Shown here one piece after another: positions 22,117-33,466 of a DNA stretch of 64,000 nt. Every line of letters starts with the position of its first letter. Position 1 is the first letter of the stretch. The notes under the pieces are model-generated. The model was not told the DNA's origin. It did no database searches and worked only from the letters and a program-made list of their open reading frames with translations. A program made the translations under genes and the position numbers. Origin of the DNA: Beverwykella pulmonaria (lineage: Eukaryota > Ascomycota > Dothideomycetes > Pleosporales > Melanommataceae); NCBI GenBank assembly GCA_001599595.1, contig BCHH01000013.1, positions 230,543 through 294,542 of the forward strand. The letters run 5' to 3'.

Positions 22117-22275
22117 GGTGGACGAATAGAGACGCGTGAGTCCGTCCAGCGGTGAGGAGCAAGAAGCAGAAGTGGCGATGCCGAACGTCAGACTAGTGAA
22201 TGCGAACAACAACAACAACAGCAAACGGCGTGTTCGAAGGAGGGGGCACAGTGTCTTCAGAAGGTCGCGGACCAC

Positions 22276-23490
22276 GAGGAGACGGTGTGCAGGTTATGCG
22301 GCGTCTTTGTAGGTCTCATATTCTTTTGATCCCGTTGGATTAGATGGGCGAGTGGAGCGTCAGCCAGTCAGAAGACGCTGCTACTATTCTTGCATGTTGC
22401 CTCTATCCAAAGGGAGCCCATGGCGGCGCCTGGGCGCTGCTAGAGCCGCAGAGAGAGAGGAAATGGCCAGAGGGCGCCTGCTGACGCCGCCGTGGGAGTA
22501 AGATGCCCCGCGACCCGGTTAGCGTAGGCGCTTGGGAAAAACGGATAACATGGGGGAGAAAAGATGATCCCATCCGACGGAATGCTGGGAGACGCATCGC
22601 CGTGTTGATTGGGTACATGCTCGGTGGCGTTTTGGATAATCGCCGCAAAAATAGCAGGGCGTCTATGAAATGAGGTCGATTGGATAGCAGCGATTCCCAC
22701 AAGTCAATCCTAACCGCTCGACGGGCCGCACAGACGCCTCTATAGTCCCACCGCATCTATTTCCATCCACCTCCACTTTCCCTGCTCCTCTCACAGCGCG
22801 ACACAACGTCGCCCACATGCGGACGGATCCGCCCAGCCGTCCAACAAGCTCTCGCTCGACTCGCTTCCAGACGCCTCCAACGCTTGGTCCAGTTCGCTCG
22901 CGGAATTAAGGCCTGCCACTCTTGTTCCCAGGCATCCCCGCATCGTTGCGACATTGATTTTCGAGCCCTGCCCTTTCCGAGATCCTGGAAACTCCCTTGC
23001 TAACGGTGACATTTCCGGATATCACCTGTAGAGGTGATATTACTTTGTAGCGAACTATCAAAATAACGCGGGAAAGAACCTTCCGAACGCATCCCGTGCA
23101 GGTCGTGGGAGCTAAGGATTGACCTGCAGTGAGCAGTGGAGAAAGCTGGGCGCTTACAGGGTGGGCCAACGCCTGGACGTATTATTATAGTGGAATCCTG
23201 TGAAGCTGGCCCGCTCATGTTACCCCCTTGTACAAGGTCAGGTCCATAGCTGGTCGGCCGTCCTCTCTGCTAGCGTGATCGATGTGTTCGTCAGTCTCTC
23301 GAAGCATCGTATCGTGGCAAAACCTCAAGGGCATGCATGTCAACTGGAAAACTTCTTAAAGGTTCGATGTGGCAAACTATCTAGCTATATATTCACAGTT
23401 ATCCCCAGCCCCCCCTAAGGAATAGAGAATAATAAATATACAAAGAATAAACCGAAGCAATAATTTCTTCCCTACTAACATGCCTAAGTT
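22276..23490. other. intergenic region between the pepsin-like gene and the NLR
   Basis: No supported gene. The region is fairly GC-rich until 23400, then turns AT-rich at the 3' flank of the HET-NACHT-WD40 gene. Small open frames lack recognisable composition. Confidence 0.3.
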
Positions 23491-26400
23491 CTAAGGTTCG
23501 TCAAGTTCAACGCTGCATACCCATACCCTTCCAGACCCGACACCAATACCAATTGTCTTCCCCGATATTGCTGAGCATAATGGACGATACTCTGAGGGTA
23601 GCCACACTAGCTTCTTTGAATGATATGTTATCCAAGCACTATCCGAACTCAGGGCTATGTATTGATACCGAGGATGTTGAGGTTCTGGTACAGCTGTTGT
23701 CTTATTTGAAATTGCGGAGGCGCTGATAACGATAGCACCAATCTCAGTGTGAAGACAGGAGCCAGTGGCATCAAATGATATGTTAGAGAGCACACTACCA
23801 ACCTTGAGCGTCTGCAGGCAGTCGCCGCTGCCGGTGTCCCAGATCTTGACTGTCTTGTCGGACGACGCTGACGCCAGCCGGGTCGAGTCGTGAGAGAAGG
23901 CCACTGACCTGACCGAACCATTCTGGCCCTCGAGCGTCTGCAGGCAGTCGCAACTGCCAGTGTCCCAGATCTTGACTGTCTTGTCGGACGACGCCGACGC
24001 CAGCCAGGTCGAGTCGTGAGAGAAGGCCACTGACAAGACCNNNNNNNNNNNNNNNNNNNNNNNNNNNNNNNNNNNNNNNNNNNNNNNNNNNNNNNNNNNN
24101 NNNNNNNNNNNNNNNNNNNNNNNNNNNNNNNNNNNNNNNNNNNNNNNNNNNNNNNNNNNNNNNNNNNNNNNNNNNNNNNNNNNNNNNNNNNNNNNNNNNN
24201 NNNNNNNNNNNNNNNNNNNNNNNNNNNNNNNNNNNNNNNNNNNNNNNNNNNNNNNNNNNNNNNNNNNNNNNNNNNNNNNNNNNNNNNNNNNNNNNNNNNN
24301 NNNNNNNNNNNNNNNNNNNNNNNNNNNNNNNNNNNNNNNNNNNNNNNNNNNNNNNNNNNNNNNNNNNNNNNNNNNNNNNNNNNNNNNNNNNNNNNNNNNN
24401 NNNNNNNNNNNNNNNNNNNNNNNNNNNNNNNNNNNNNNNNNNNNNNNNNNNNNNNNNNNNNNNNNNNNNNNNNNNNNNNNNNNNNNNNNNNNNNNNNNNN
24501 NNNNNNNNNNNNNNNNNNNNNNNNNNNNNNNNNNNNNNNNNNNNNNNNNNNNNNNNNNNNNNNNNNNNNNNNNNNNNNNNNNNNNNNNNNNNNNNNNNNN
24601 NNNNNNNNNNNNNNNNNNNNNNNNNNNNNNNNNNNNNNNNNNNNNNNNNNNNNNNNNNNNNNNNNNNNNNNNNNNNNNNNNNNNNNNNNNNNNNNNNNNN
24701 NNNNNNNNNNNNNNNNNNNNNNNNNNNNNNNNNNNNNNNNNNNNNNNNNNNNNNNNNNNNNNNNNNNNNNNNNNNNNNNNNNNNNNNNNNNNNNNNNNNN
24801 NNNNNNNNNNNNNNNNNNNNNNNNNNNNNNNNNNNNNNNNNNNNNNNNNNNNNNNNNNNNNNNNNNNNNNNNNNNNNNNNNNNNNNNNNNNNNNNNNNNN
24901 NNNNNNNNNNNNNNNNNNNNNNNNNNNNNNNNNNNNNNNNNNNNNNNNNNNNNNNNNNNNNNNNNNNNNNNGGTGTCCCAGATCTTGACTGTCTTGTCGG
25001 ACGACGCCGACGCCAGCCGGGTCGAGTCGTGAGAGAAGGCCACTGACCAGACCGAACCGCTATGGCCCTCGAGCGTCTGCAGACACGCACCCCATTTGTC
25101 TATCATAGCCGGCTTTATCGTGAGCCAGGGAGGTGCCTCCCCTTTGAAAAGATTCCGTATCAAGCTGTGCGTGGGACTGAACACGAGTGCTGACACATAT
25201 GCCTGAAGAGGTGCGTTCTCTATGGCCGTCTTGTGATACATAATAAATCGACGCGCATCTTGAACTAGACTAAGTACAGCAGAGGTGCCTGCTATTCCCT
25301 AGGCAATGTTAGTATGTATAAATGGAACTGCTTGTTTAGGTATTACATGTATCAAACCCTCAAGTTTTGCTATTGAAACCACTCCCTTTGGCATGCTCTT
25401 GCAAAGACTCAGAGCCTCCAGCCAGTAGAGATATTTCTGTCTTAGAAACTTGTCAACGCTTCCTCCGTCCTGTAGATCGACTGGATGAACTGTAGAAGAG
25501 ATCGAATTCCAATCACAAAGATGGTCAACCCAGTAGATACACAAGTAACGCAACGCTGCTAATGGATCGGGCTCAGGTTGCTTGACCCGCTCGATGGGAT
25601 ATCCTAGCGCATGCAAGTTATACATGTCTCGTTGAAATGTTCTGCACATGACCTGGAGCGATCTTGAGAAGAATACATAGTGGACCTCTTCGCTGCCAGA
25701 TGGAAAGATGTCGTTAAATGCCTTTGTGAGTAAAAAGTCCTTTGCTGACTGATGCACAAAATAGATAGTTCCGTTTCGAACAGTGAGAAACGAGCCGCAA
25801 AGACCAACAATCTCCTGTAACGACTCTAGGTCATCAGCCATGTCGTCGAGCATTTCGATGAGAGATGTAAGCTCTTGCAGCGTAACGGGTCGGTAAACGA
25901 TGGCAATAGAGGCCAGCACCCGCCGGCAGAGATCAGCGTCGTCCAAATGGCATATTTGATCCAGCATTCTCCTATACAGAGGGCCAAGCCCAGGTGGAAA
26001 CGCTTTCAGCTTCGCAGGCACATTCCACCGTGATATTTTCTTGAGATCTTGACAGACCAAAGCTACCCAGAGGAAAGTGCCATCTGCGTTTGATGCCAGG
26101 TGGTGTTGTACTGCCTCTCTTGTTTTGCTATCGTACTTTTTTTCTTGCGCTAACTGACGCACTTTATGCTGGATGTACACGCCGACAGCAGCGGAAACAG
26201 ACTCCGCATTCAGCTCAAGGCTCAATCTGTGTCCCACCCTCGCTAGCTTTTCCTCAATGCCCGGCCAGTTGCGGCTAGAGACAATCCACTTGACACGAAG
26301 GGATGCAGAAGACTGTTCAACGATGAAGTCTAGCAGTTTTGGCAAGTCTTCCACGCACTCGTCGAGCGCATCAACAATCAAGTATGTGTTGTTTAAGCTC

Positions 26401-27647
26401 GGGTCTTGCAGCATGTTTGTGAAGATTTTGCATAAGGAAACCCACGCATTTGCATCTTCAAAGAGTGTTTTGCCTGCGTGATCATACTTCTTCTGAATAT
26501 ATGAGAGAAGAGAAGGCTGCTGGTCAACAAGCAAGTACAACAGACCTCGCAGCACGGCTATAGCGTTGTTGATTCGCGCGTCCGTGGCCTGGAAGAAGAA
26601 GTAGGACAAAAGATCTTTTTGGGTGATAGACCTCTTCAGCTCATTGATAATGCCGCAAAGCAGCATCGTCTTGCCTTTGCCCGGATCCCCTTTGATCCAT
26701 AGCAGTCGGCTCTGCTGGCTGTCATGCCATTGTTGGAAGTCAGGGTTCTCAAGGATCCAGCGGTACGAGTCCTCTAGCAAGCCACCCTTAGTGTCTTGGA
26801 TGCGCTTCTTGTCATCGCGAGGGTCTGTTAGGCGTAGATGTTGGATGCATTCGTGGTCCTCTTTCTGTATGTGGACGGCTAGTCGCTGCATGGGACCCTT
26901 TGAGCACTTTTCGATCTCTTCTCTGAGTCGTCTAAATGCGCTATCTCTCCCTTCGCCATAAATAAGTGGCATATGGACGCTAAAGATGCCTAGTAATGAA
27001 TACGCCTGATCTTCTTCAAGCTTAGTCTGGCGGCGTTCTATCCATGATAGTCGCTCATCGACGGGGAATTGCGATAGTTCACCTCCCTGTAGCGCTGAAA
27101 CAGCAATGCCTGTTGTCTCATGAATGCGTTGCTGTAGCGATAATTTGTCGCCTAGTCGCGTACGTTCTTGGGAGAAGAACTCGACCGAGCGTGGGGCGAG
27201 AAGCTCTTGGATCGTCCAACCCCGTTTGAACCATCGGCTCTTTTGAAAATCCGATTTCCAAGGCTGTAGATCATTCTCCTCGTGAATGTCAATTACAGGG
27301 CTGGAAACATCAGGCAGATATACGTAGCATCGAGCCGCGTCGCGGTACCAGCGGAACATGGAGTTGATAGCCTGCGAAAGCTCGGTGTTGTTTGCCTTGT
27401 TGATGCAGCAGGTGTCGATCCAAAAGTATTGCAAGCCATCTTGTCTGGCCTGCTCTCCACAGAATCGTATCTTCTCATATCCAGGCTTATCCTTGCCAGT
27501 GCCATTTATTAGGTCCTCAAAGATGACTTCGTCGCCGTCTGCTCCCCACGTATGCGAAAGTATCGCATAGGGAGGGATACTTTCATCGCCAATCAAGTCC
27601 TTGGTGAGATTGAACTCGCCAATATCGTTACACAGTAGAAGGCGCAT
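23491..27647 (-). CDS. fungal NLR: HET-NACHT-WD40 (HNWD) protein, split by an assembly gap
   Basis: Predicted minus-strand exons are 27647-25347 (767 codons) and 25298 to 23491, interrupted by N bases. The 48 bp intron has a TACTAAC-type branch site before CTAG, and the frame is continuous. The HET domain (residues about 25-230) has PYAILSHTWG, YFWIDTCCINK, RGWTIQELLAP and QAYSLLGIF. The NACHT domain has Walker A GDPGKGKTML (320-329) and Walker B TYLIVDALDEC (421-431). WD40 repeats of 42 residues follow, nearly identical to each other. After the last repeat there is a degenerate blade and a roughly 100-residue tail ending at 23491. In Podospora, proteins of this architecture (HET-E, HET-D, HET-R) control heterokaryon incompatibility through variation in their WD40 repeats. 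The gene's own repeat number and its frame across the gap cannot be read here. Confidence 0.92.
23800..25090 (-). repeat. 126-bp tandem WD40-coding repeats
   Basis: Visible copies lie at about 23815-23940, 23941-24040 (truncated by N) and 24972-25090. Anchor sequence TGTCCCAGATCTTGACTG starts at 23835, 23961 and 24974. The first two are exactly 126 bp apart, that is 42 codons. The copies differ at only a few codons: H/Q and S/N in the loop, W/L/R before SVAFSHDST, R/W before LASASSDK, and G/C in GS-D. This pattern of near identity plus a few variable codons is known for HNWD recognition repeats. Confidence 0.93.
24041..24971. other. assembly gap (931 N)
   Basis: A run of 931 N lies inside the WD40-coding region. 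Near-identical repeats on both sides explain the failed assembly. The flanking anchors are 1,013 bp apart, which is eight 126-bp periods plus 5 bp. The stated length is therefore an estimate and breaks the reading frame artificially. Confidence 0.98.
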
Positions 27648-28665
27648 TGCTTCATATTAAATTAGGACGCAAGTGGCAGGAAGGGAGTGATGTGCCGAGA
27701 CTACAGCACGTTGGGTGGGATGAGAGCATGATAGCATTATACCTAGGCATGAAGGTTAACAAAGTATACATGTAAAGCAGGAACACTATACCATACCAGG
27801 ACATGGAGTGTAAAAGGGAGAAGAGTTCAAGAGGCATGTGTGCAAGTGGGGCAGATTGCACAGCCTCAGAATGAGGCGCGGTAAGCAGACGGTGATGAAG
27901 GAGCAGACGAACGCCTTGATCACGCTAGCAGGGAGGACGACCGACCCGCTACTTGTAGAACTGCAACTCGTTTCGAGGGACTTTATAGACACCTTTACCA
28001 TCCCGCCTGTGAAGCAGCTAACCACGAGCATCTGCATATCCACAGGAACCACTCTCACCAAACGCCACATTCTCGCCTCACTTGATTAATCTTATGCCTA
28101 TTTTCTCACTCTCGACTTCCGTACTCCCCTGGCCACGACATAACTGCCCGTAGAACCTGTGACGAACGCCGTACCTTCCCGCCTCCTCTCTGCATTCCGA
28201 CTATACTTACACTGCGCCCAAGGGGCGTTTCGTCTCCCAAGCTGCTTGGCCCTTGCGATCTCCTGGATATTTGGTTGCGGTATGTCTACCACAATATGAG
28301 GAGGCAGTGTGCCTATGTGCCTGTTAGGATGACCACAAATATACATTGTACTCTTGATAATACAATTGCATATAAATGTGGTTCTATGTACCTACACCAG
28401 TCTCACACCAATTCGATCCCCTATCACCCTGGAACCCAACTGGAACGACGCTGAAAATATGCGCCGTCATAATGATGACTACGAAGAACAAGTTTTTAGA
28501 GAGCAGATACGAACGCCGACGCGCCCTCCATCCACCCTTAAAAGACAATGCAAGCCATGCCACCCATAAAGGCCAAATACTAAACACCATGATACCTTTC
28601 CATGCCATGTAATAAATCAGATACACTTCTGAAACAACGTAAAATACCCAATTATCAACAGGTAT
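27648..28665. other. intergenic region with weak minus-strand open frames
   Basis: This includes the NLR promoter. On the minus strand a frame at 28605-28384 starts MAWKGIMVFSIWPLWVAW and has two hydrophobic stretches. A frame at 28346-28098 is basic and starts at an ATG. They may be remnants of a small membrane protein gene. I could not join them with in-frame splice sites and do not recognise a family. Confidence 0.2.
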
Positions 28666-30636
28666 TCAGAGCAACACCCAGCGCTTATCGACTTCTTTAG
28701 CGCCCACCCTAGCAGCAACTGCACTGAGCGTGTTGCTGATAGCGTCCTTGGGCAGTTTCGGGAATTTCTTCTTTAGAGACTCAACAAGAGCGAGTTTGGT
28801 GAGGTCGCTACCTTCGATTTCTGCCTTGAATGCGGAGAGGTGCTGAGTAGGGATCTGGCGTTTCGGCGGCTTCGCGGGCTTGTACAATGGGTTTGAGGCC
28901 TTGTCACTGGACGGGTTCAGCGTGTTGAACATGCCGTTAACGGGATGTTTGTCCACGAGTGGAAGACGGGGCGGTTTCATGAGGCTGTTGATCGTAGTCT
29001 CTTTATCGGGAGCAGCGAGAGTTCGAGTGGCGGGAGTGGGATCGGGAGCCCAGTACGCGGTAGAGAACGGATCAATGGAATGAGGCTGCGGTTCTAATAC
29101 ATGTTAGATAACTTATATTAGAGGCGGGTTGTAAACATACCAAGTAGAAAACCCATCTTGAACTCCCTGAACTCTGTAGATATCGCGCCAGATCTATCAT
29201 TCAGACGCGAAACACCCTGTATATCTTCCCAGCAGAGACCTGTGCTGATAGGTTCTAGATCTCCGCTGATATGCCTACGCTTGAGCTGCGGATCCTCGTC
29301 GTCGTCCAGGAAGCCATCCAAGTCATCTTCCCCTTCCTCGTCCAGGTCATCGTCTCCCTCTGAGTCGAGATCTTCGCCCTCTTCCGGCTCCTCCCATTCG
29401 GCCTCGGAGTCGTAATCATAGTTGGTATCGTGAAGGGTGCGCGAGAACGGATTTCGAGCTAGTTTTGTTTCCTCGTACCGAGAGTGTGGCCTTGTGTACG
29501 TTCCATAGTAGGGGGGTCGCACGTCGCGGGAGAAATGTAGGTACTTCATCGGTATCTGCTGGAGCAGGTCCATCGGATCTTCCGAGTTGCTATCACTGGT
29601 CAAGTCGATCGGTTTGTCTGAAGAGCCATTGACTAATTCAACTATTTCCATGATCGGGACCGTTTTCAGGCCTCGAGGTCCCTTCGAAAATGAAGACTTG
29701 AATGACTCTAGTTGTACCGACTCTGGCTTGGCTTGCGTGTTTGAAATGAGCTGATCGAGCCGCAAGCGTGCTGCGGCCATTTTAACCGGGTCCTCCATGA
29801 GTTGGTTATAAGGCGCCAGGACCGCATGTGATGGGAGCGAAAAGGGGAGAAAATAACTCTCGTAATCAGTCTGAGGTTTCTGGACGGCAGATTTCTGTGG
29901 TGACGCAGGAACCGAGTTAGTATCTGGCAGTAAAACATCCGGCGCTAATAATATTGGGTTGGTGGCGGGGTTCTGGTTGGCATCTACCGGTGCATTCCCA
30001 GAATTGACCACACTAGGCTTTGGCTTGACGAAGAAGGCATTGAGCTTTTGTTGCGACTATGTACGAGATCAGTAATTGGAGGGTAGAGGAACGGCATAGA
30101 AAACGTACCCGCTCCTTCTTTCGTTTCTCTTCCTCCTTGCGCTGCTGCTCGAATTCCTTGGCCTTCTTCTTCTCCTCTTTCTCTTCATTTTTCTTGCGTC
30201 GCTCCTCATCCTTAACTCGCTTCTCCTCATCCTTTTGAGCCTTCTGCTCTGCTTTGAGCTTGTCCTCAAGCTCCCTCTGCGCCTTCTTTTCAGCCTTGAC
30301 CTTCTCCTTAGCCTCCTTCTCGAGCCGCTTCTCCTCCTTCTCTCGTACGGTGAGCTTTCTACGCTTGGCTGGAGGCTGGGCACCGCTGGATGGAGCTGCA
30401 CCAAAGGTTGGAGCCGGAGCATCGCCTGCAACCGAATTGTTGCTGCTCCCAGAGACTGATGCTTGAGATGTGGCGACTTTCATCGGAGAAGGACTCGCCA
30501 TCGTGGAGAGAATCGTCAATGGAGTGGATGCACCGGAGGGTGGAGCGTTGTCCGGCGTGGACATGGGAGCATCAACGACATCCTCGAGGGAGCGTTTATG
30601 GGACGCCGTAAGAACGACTTGCAGCGGGTCCTCCAT
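28666..30636 (-). CDS. RLF2: chromatin assembly factor 1 large subunit (Cac1/p150)
   Basis: Predicted exons on the minus strand are 30636-30109, 30056-29141 and 29093-28666, giving 623 residues. ATG 30636 (MEDPLQVVLTASHKRSL) is preferred; the frame is open upstream to another start at 30819. Residues about 98-176 are the KER region, a long Lys/Glu/Arg helix (EKEEKRLEKEAKEKVKAEKK). Exon 2 begins with an exact PIP box, QQKLNAFF (178-185), which would bind PCNA. Then come the ED acidic domain (EEPEEGEDLDSEGDDDLDEE) with the preceding FSRDVRPPYYGTYTRP segment, and a C-terminal winged-helix (LTKLALVESLKKKFPKLPK). CAF-1 deposits H3-H4, preferentially H3K56-acetylated, on newly replicated DNA. The gene is divergent from SPO11. 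RTT109, which makes H3K56ac, is 15 kb away. Confidence 0.94.
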
Positions 30637-31119
30637 CACGTCGAAGATGCAATGCTTGAACGCTGGAGGTACAGAATGAACAACAATTGCGAGTGGGGGT
30701 GAAAGAAAGTGTGAAGTAGAGTTGAGGCTGGATGCGACTCTGGAGGCGAGGACGCGACATTGGAAGGCACGACGACGCGTTGAAAGGCGCGCTAGCGATA
30801 GAGTCTTGGCGAAGAACACCAGGCCAGTTTCCAGTTGATTGCCGGGGTCTGACGCATTATTAGACTATGATTTCCTCTTCGAGAATGGTCTGGAGCATTG
30901 ACCATTCAGCCACTCCCTCGTCAACTCTGCTGCTTCTTTCACTGTACTTTCCACTGTCACTTCCAGGTGATGTCGCCGCTCGCTCATATGAGAACTCAGA
31001 AACTGTGACGCGGCGATATTGATCTCAACACGTTCTCTCCCGCACTAACAATTCATTCACTGGTTTGCGTCAAATCGCAGCACTACTTACCTATCGCAAC
31101 GCTAACAAGTAATACCAAC
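30637..31119. promoter_or_regulatory. divergent promoter region of RLF2 and SPO11
   Basis: 483 bp separates the two start codons. The stretch next to RLF2 is open in frame (a possible longer N-terminus). No TATA box stands out. Coupling a replication gene to a meiosis gene by one promoter region is noted as context only. Confidence 0.45.
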
Positions 31120-32938
31120 ATGGATCTCGACAATTTTGAAGAGATGCTCTTCGGACTCCCATTGTCGCAAGACCCTCTGGACGATTCTTGGGATTTTGAC
31201 TCCCGGGACGAGGAAATGCTCGACGCTCCCTTCCAATCTGAACTAATCTCACACGATCTACTTATGAGTCCAGCGCTAACGCTATCTCCCTATCCTTCAG
31301 ACCCAGATGAGCTGCTTATGGGTGATATTGAAGAGGCCAGGCTATATGCTACCTATTCCCTCGAACTTGAAGACGCTTCTGATGCTGTCAAAGATAGGTA
31401 TAATTGACCTCTAGCCATCCCGAATCGTCTCCTAACTCCAGGCTAGAGATTGGGCCATAGCGCGCATTGAAGAGATGCTCGAAAGGATAGTGGACGGCTT
31501 GCTGGATGATAGCGAACAGCTTACGATCACTCTGAGAACAAGAGCAGGCATCAATCGGCGAAACTATCATTCCGGATCTTCCGGACCCCTGCCGTCTGCA
31601 AAGACTAGAGATATATGCTTCCCAGGAAGCAATGCTAAAGAGGCGTGGAGATTCAGTTGAGTGGTCTGTCGCATGCCAAGATCACTAGCTGACCATTAGA
31701 AAGCCGTGCTCATACGCATACTAGAGCTGGTGCACGGTTGTCTTGTCGACAATACCATAATGACCAAACGGTGAGTAGGTTTTTTCCGTCCATTGCCGCC
31801 AATGCATCTAATAGACTGACAGTGATATCTACTATCGACACCCTGATCTTTTTGTCAAGCAGTCTGTTGTAGATCGATATATAGATGACCTCGCCTGTAC
31901 TTTCGGAATTTCGAGATCTTCGTTGAATATAGTACGGTCTGTCATGTGATAGTCCTTTTGTTTGTTGCTGACTACCAAGGCTGCTGCAGCAAAAGGGCTT
32001 GTTGCAGGAAATTTCACCATCATACGGGCGGACGGCACAAGTATCAATGGACTGAACGAGCTGGAGGTTCGCATAATAGGGATATGCTAAACTTTCATAC
32101 TGACCGCTTGTCAGGGCATGCTGGTTCCGAAGATTCACGCCAATGACTGTCTGGATCTATCGGCCCTTCGCTGGATCCTTGTAATCGAAAAAGAGGTATA
32201 TTCTTGCCCCGGATGCGGAAGGCTAGACTGACATTTCGCTTAGGCCACATTCCGTTCATTGCTCTCTTCCCCCCACTGGTATAGCTTGAGCTCTCAGGGT
32301 CTCATAATAACTGTATGACTAATGGGGCTCCATATTCATTCATCAAATTCCCACTTACGTCTCTCTAGGCTAAAGGGTATCCTGATCTGGCTTCCCGGAA
32401 GTTCTTGCGTCGTCTCGCTGATGATGCCCCTCATCTTCCATTGTTTGCGTTAGTCGACTATGATCCAGATGGAATTGCAATCATGTCAACGTACAAGCAT
32501 GGGTCTTACCGCCTCGCTCATGAGGGCATTACATCCAAGGATGCATCCACACTGAACTTGCCTCAACTTCGCTGGCTCGGTGTCCAGAGTCACCAGATTA
32601 GCCAAACCCCAGTTTCCAAGAGTGTCACGGACAGTTATACAATTGCTAGTGCCCAAAGTCTCATAAAGTTGACAGGTCGGGACAGATTGAAAGCACGCCG
32701 AATGCTGGAGTGGGATTTGTGTGCCGAAGACGGACCAGAGCGGGCTTGGAGGCGAGAGCTCCAGACCATGTTGATGCTAAACATCAAGGCGGAAATGCAG
32801 ATACTCGACGAGTTGCCTGGTGGTCTGGCGTCATGGTTAAGTAGCGAGCTGCGAGCGAGGCAAGGGTCGAGAGTTAACGTTTGGGGTTCGGTATCACAAG
32901 TTGGCAGCACCAGCTCAGATGATGAGTTGCTTCTGTGA
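31120..32938 (+). CDS. SPO11: meiotic double-strand-break protein Spo11 (Topo VI A family)
   Basis: Eight predicted exons (31120-31397, 31447-31655, 31704-31770, 31823-31931, 31980-32066, 32115-32195, 32244-32312, 32369-32938) give 489 residues. Every intron is 48-56 bp with GT..AG ends. The catalytic winged-helix segment reads VVVTKR-like TIMTKRDIYYRHPDLF, with the nucleophilic Tyr at about 189. FPGSNAKEAWRF precedes it. The Toprim Mg-binding site is LVDYDPDGI (Asp 330, 332, 334). EKEATFRSLLSSP and TAKGYPDLASRKFLRRL are also family-typical. The protein cleaves DNA by transesterification to start meiotic recombination. Two acceptors are non-obvious: exon 2 uses the second of two AGs (31446), and exon 3 uses AAAG at 31703, because only these restore family-like sequence. 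A sexual cycle or its recent loss is implied by an intact gene. Confidence 0.93.
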
Positions 32939-33466
32939 TCAGCTAGCAGATGCAGCTCAAGCTCCGTCTTCTCCGCATCTGCTGCGTCTGATATGGTGGT
33001 CCTGTTCTAAATCCGCGTCAACACGTGGACACTCTCAATGGTGTAACCCACACCGCAATTCAAGCAGCTTTACGCACGCATGCATGTCTCGGGCAACGTC
33101 GAGATCACTGCACCCTCCCAGGCGGACAGTGCTTCCGATGCCCTCCCAAGCTGTGCAGTGAGGCCCGCCCTGCACTTGAGTGACGACAAACCGCTCCAGA
33201 ATGGCTGCACTAATGAACGAAAGCACTCTATCACAAGCAGCGTGCGAGTCGACTCCAAAATGTCACGTCGTCTATCGGCAGTCTGTGCGACAATTCTCCG
33301 ATGATCCCGCCAGGCCGCCTATGGTAGGACAAAGCGTCTCGCCAAGCACCGATGTGCACTCGGCCAGCGCATCCCCCTCGATCACGGCATCCCACGTCCA
33401 CAGGACTTGACCACAGCGCATAGCGGCCATGCATTGATATGCAGCTCCAATAAAGCAATTCCCACA
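32939..33466. other. intergenic region downstream of SPO11
   Basis: A moderately GC-rich spacer that probably contains the SPO11 3' end and the promoter of the next gene. Open frames on both strands here look like chance. No feature was recognised. Confidence 0.3.

Noticed and set aside
22201..22222. (AAC)n-like tract near the pepsin-like gene start
   Set aside because: Short, imperfect, and within the alternative longer N-terminus; it is only a Leu-codon run on the minus strand.
23795..25090. Alternative frame through the WD40 repeats (LRLPADARGPEWFGQVSGLL type)
   Set aside because: It is the wrong frame of 126-bp repeats, kept open only because the unit length is a multiple of three and the gap is filled with N.
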